From the NCBI RefSeq assembly GCF_032854445.1, contig NC_088302.1, positions 56,152,237 through 56,212,236 on the forward strand: DNA of 60,000 bases, in the 5' to 3' direction. Position 1 is the first letter of the stretch, and every line of letters starts with the position of its first letter. The stretch is from Liolophura sinensis. Lineage: Eukaryota > Mollusca > Polyplacophora > Chitonida > Chitonidae. The notes under the pieces are model-generated. The model was given only the letters and a program-made list of their open reading frames with translations. It searched no databases and had not been told where the DNA came from. The translations under genes were made by a program, and so were the position numbers. Positions 56,594 to 60,000 of the stretch are shown here, piece by piece.

Positions 56594-57461
56594 AGTTACT
56601 TAATTTTCTCCAACGTTCGTCTAATCTAAATTACTTTTTCTTTTACATATTTTCTCAGGCACACATGTAGTAAATGGGACCAAAGACAGCTGGTAATATA
56701 CTAGCTAATATTCATCGCGCACGGGCCGCTCTCTATGCTCATTGCAGACCTGTTAATCAGCATTCATCAATAAAATTGTGCCAGGTGACATGTTGAACAT
56801 ACTTTAGATAAAGAGGTGGCATGTACAGCAAGTATTAATAGAAACAACGGTTGAGAAAGAGCGACCAAGAGACCTTGGGGTTATTCAAGACATCTGTACG
56901 CAATTCGCTAGTGGTGGGAATACGCTGTAACTCGAAACTCCTCTGTTGGAGCAAAATACCAACCAATATGACAATTTTAGGGTTTTGATAGTTCAGCATT
57001 TACGCACGGCTTTAGCTCTGTATGCACCCTTATTTGGGGACAGATTGTTCAGGGCCAACTGGTTGCATATGCATCACCATGCAAGCAGACAGATGAGGTA
57101 ACATGCTTACGTCGTTACAATTTCAAAGATCCAACATAAAGAGTACAATAAGGGTGGGGGGAGGGATAGCAACCGTGTGAAAAATGTCATATGACTAAAC
57201 TTAGCCGGTGAAATACCGCCTCTTTGTCACTTTACCTCAGTTACAGTTTCATTCTTATTGTTCACGTAAATGGTTAAGAAGTAGTAACTTGCACACCCCG
57301 AATCACCGTGACTTAAGCAGGATATAGTGATATGAGTTTAACTGCGTTTTATTAGATGTCGCTAGCACTCAAAATGCTGTGCTGTCATCACATTAAATCA
57401 GTAATCACGTGAAAACAATGCAACGGACTAACGACCAATAACAGACCCGGGGAGTATTTAC
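56594..57461. other. Intron sequence
   Basis: No further exon recognised downstream of the sushi-like exon in this stretch. Confidence 0.4.
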
Positions 57462-57815
57462 CTGGAACACAGTTTGGGAAGATGGCTGCATCGTATCTAT
57501 AGAGCTTACAGTAAAGGTGTTTGTTTTTCTCGTTTTCCAGCTTGTAGCCAGGCAGACAGGTGTAAGTCACCACAGGTATCCACTCGTACCGCTTCACCTG
57601 GTTTTTCAGGTAGCTAATCTTGGAGGTGCTGTGAGGTATTTTCGGCACTTTCACCTTGTAACTCCTGGACATGCAGGTGTCATCGGACTCCTGGATACTG
57701 GTGCGGTTGTTTTTAAGCTGTACCCATTTCTGCCTGGACTTGTCCACTCTGGGTCGTAGACGATCCCGTAAGGACAAGTTATTACTCCGGTTATCTCTGT
57801 CCGGATCTTCCACGG
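57462..57815 (-). CDS. Exon coding a sushi/CCP-like domain with a basic linker
   Basis: Minus-strand acceptor CTTTGTGTGTTGCAG at 57816 and donor CCAG|GTAAAT at 57461 bound 354 bases (118 codons), phase 1 at both ends. The first 45 or so residues are a charged linker (VEDPDRDNRSNN...). Then four cysteines follow sushi order: DDTC, YTCLPGYKL, LYC and FPNC; TYTCLPGYKL is the typical second-cysteine block. The C1-C2 distance is longer than usual, so it is a divergent member. Sushi modules are extracellular and mediate protein binding in complement-like and adhesion proteins. With two EGF exons downstream on the same strand and in the same phase, the gene probably encodes a mosaic sushi/EGF protein. 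Its first exon and signal peptide would lie beyond 60 kb or between 58 and 60 kb. Confidence 0.82.
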
Positions 57816-57929
57816 CTGCAACACACAAAGCGGTACAAATGCAAAAGGCTACAGCATGGGGAGTAAAACCAGAGCAGTGACGGCTCTACCACAGATACAG
57901 CATTCTTACTCTTCACACATTTACTTGAA
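57816..57929. other. Intron next to the sushi-like exon
   Basis: Only 114 bases separate the splice acceptor from the 41-bp array. Confidence 0.5.
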
Positions 57930-59370
57930 GACTGACAACGCACGACGCGGCAGAGAGACTGACATGCTGACGGATGAAACACACGACGCGGCAGAAAGAC
58001 TGACATGTTGACGGATGAAGCACACGACGCGGCAGAAAGACTGACATGCTGACGGATTCAACGCACGACGCGGCAGAAAGACTGACATGCTGACGGATGA
58101 AACACACGACGCGGCAGAGAGACTGACATGCTGACGGATGAAACACACGACGCGGCAGAGAGACTGACATGCTGACGGATGAAACACACGACGCGGCAGA
58201 GAGACTGACATGCTGACGGATGAAACACACGACGCTGCAGAGAGACTGACATGCTGACGGATGCAACACGCGATGCGGTAGAAAGACATGTCGATGGATT
58301 CAACGTACAGGAAGACTGTCATACTGACGCATGTCATGAGGCATCAGAATTAAAGATGGGCAGCTTGACGGATGCAACAATCGAAAGGACTGACTGATGT
58401 AACACACGACGCGGCAGAAAGATTGGCGGATGTCATGCTGACGGATGTAACACACGAAGCGATAGGTTTAAAGAATGACATGCTGACGGATGCAACACAT
58501 GACGCGACAGAAAGACTGACATGCTGACGGATGCAACACTCGATGGGACAGAGAGACTGAAATGCTGACGGATGCAACATACGACGTGACAGAAAGACTG
58601 ACATGCTGACGGATGCAACATACCACACGACAGAAAGACTGACATGCTGACGGATATAACACACGACACGACAGAAAGACCGACAAACTGACGGATGCAA
58701 CACACTACGCGACAGAAAGACTGACATGCTGACGGATGCAACATATGAGGCGACAGAAAGACTGACATGCTGACGGATACAACACTCGATGCGACAGAGA
58801 GACTGACATGCTGACTGAGGTAACACACCAAGTGATAGAAAAACTGTCATAATGACGGATGCAACACTCGACGCCACAGAGAGACTGACATGCTGACGGA
58901 TGCAACACACGACGCGACAGAGAGACTGACGTGCTGACGAATGCGACACTCGATGCGGCAGAGAAACTGATATGCTGACGGATGCAACACTCGATGCGAC
59001 AGAGAGAATGACATGCTGACGGATGCAACATATGAGGCGAAAGAAAGACTGACATGCTGACGGATGCAACACTCGATGCGACAGAGAGACTGACATGCTG
59101 ACGGATGCAACACTCGATGCGACAGAGAGACTGACATGCTGACGAATGCAACACTCGATGCGACAGAAAGACTGACATGTTGACGGATGCAGCACACGAC
59201 GCGACAGAAAGACTGACATGCTGACGGATGCAACACTCGATACGACAGAGAGACTGACATGCTGACGGATGCAACACTCGATGCGACAGAGAGACTGACA
59301 TGTTGACGGAGGCAACACACCAAGTGATAGAAAAACTGTCATAATGACGGATGGAACACACAATGCGGCA
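57930..59370. repeat. 41-bp tandem repeat, about 35 copies, two subfamilies
   Basis: ACATGCTGACGGATGCAACA then CTCGATGCGACAGAGAGACT repeats every 41 bases. Units at 57940-58260 (ACGCGGCAGA, ATGAAACACAC) form a homogeneous subfamily; those from 58480 on mix GCGACAGAAAG and GCGACAGAGAG. A marker unit (CCAAGTGATAGAAAAACTGT) occurs at about 58829 and 59331. The minus strand is open for up to 364 codons, but codes only the translated repeat, with no signal for a gene. Confidence 0.95.
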
Positions 59371-59789
59371 GAATACATAAAAGAATATGCCGTTACCGGG
59401 AACAGGACGTTCGTGTTCCTATTTGTTTGGACATTGCGAATCAATAATCATAAGAGCAATTTTCAAAGTAGCACTTTCCAACCCCAATTCCCGGGAAATT
59501 TACATACAAAACCAAACATTGTTAGAAAACTGACCTGTTTAGTAAGGAAACAGTTAGTACCATTCAGTGGTATTGGAAGAACATAGTAGATGTGTCCACG
59601 GACACATATTACATATAGATTACATATAGACATGCAGTTCCAGGTCTTTGATGTGACTTTAGCTTGGCCTGTTTAACAACAGAGCATTTCTGTAGCTCTA
59701 TCACACCTTGACGATTAAGCCAGCGTAAGCCAACGTATGAAAGTTTGTTTAAAATCCTGGCAAACGTTGAATTATGGAAGTTTTTTTTC
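59371..59789. other. Non-coding sequence
   Basis: No gene recognised; a short ACATATAGATT repeat is near 59611. Confidence 0.4.
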
Positions 59790-59945
59790 AATCTTGGACG
59801 TATACATAACGTATTCATAACGACTTGGACGTATACACAACGTATTCATAACTACTTGGACGTATACATAACGTATTCATAACGACCTGGGCGTATACAT
59901 AACGTATTCATAACGACTTGGACGTATACATAACGTATTACTGAC
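59790..59945. repeat. 31-bp tandem repeat, about 5 copies
   Basis: ACTTGGACGTATACATAACG then TATTCATAACG repeats five times and decays before the window end. Confidence 0.92.
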
Positions 59946-60000
59946 GTATATAGAGCCTTTCGATAACTTAAGAATGCTTAGCGTGCGACCGTCGTTGACA

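Noticed and set aside
58350-59444. 364-codon minus-strand open frame
   Set aside because: It lies wholly in the 41-bp satellite; the peptide is the translated unit with no signal peptide, splice sites or domain.

Overview
This window looks like a stretch of metazoan nuclear DNA, most likely from a mollusc (a bivalve is the best guess; other lophotrochozoans are possible). The grounds are genes split into exons with GT-AG boundaries, low gene density, a moderately AT-rich background, and at least ten copies of a tRNA-headed SINE whose 3' end (CGTACTCAAGAATATTTCAC read on the plus strand) I know from molluscan genomes. No rRNA gene, intact tRNA gene, CRISPR array or bacterial-type operon was seen.

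Only two loci have good protein evidence, both on the minus strand. First, 7365-9725 is one uninterrupted coding exon for a 786-residue protein with 14 C2H2 zinc fingers, preceded by a 5' UTR segment and a clear splice acceptor. Second, between 47.2 and 57.8 kb lie at least three phase 1-1 exons of cysteine-rich extracellular modules: a sushi/CCP-like exon (57462-57815), an EGF-like exon (55372-55500) and a calcium-binding EGF exon (47203-47325). They are probably pieces of one large secreted or membrane protein gene whose introns are filled with minisatellites and mobile elements. Two weaker exon candidates are a signal-peptide exon at 22473-22658 and a YCGTGHCC exon at 54122-54220.

The largest single element is a nearly full-length, decayed non-LTR retrotransposon (35194-40794, minus strand, about 5.6 kb). 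It has a CCHC-knuckle ORF1 and an endonuclease-reverse transcriptase-RNase H ORF2, which places it near the I/Nimb group. It sits inside a 42-bp satellite and is flanked by the same 13-bp sequence on each side. Around it are SINE copies, four foldback/MITE-like elements (3.7, 24.4, 49.5 and 56.5 kb; the 49.5 kb one is Harbinger-like with a TAA duplication), and a dispersed element at 52 kb whose tail resembles the LINE 3' end.

About 30 percent of the window is tandem repeat: more than twenty unrelated arrays, most with units of 38-50 bp. Several have higher-order structure: a 276-bp period in the 46-bp array at 11 kb, a 297-bp period in the 27-bp array at 18 kb, a 1561-bp duplication carrying two 40-bp arrays at 12.3-15.4 kb, and a 287-bp period in the 41-bp array at 45 kb. 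Long reading frames across these arrays arise from unit lengths divisible by three, or from a unit open in all frames, and are not called as genes. No new multi-gene system was identified. The most unusual aspects are the density and uniform unit size of the minisatellites, a minisatellite born inside a SINE, and LINE-SINE tail similarity.
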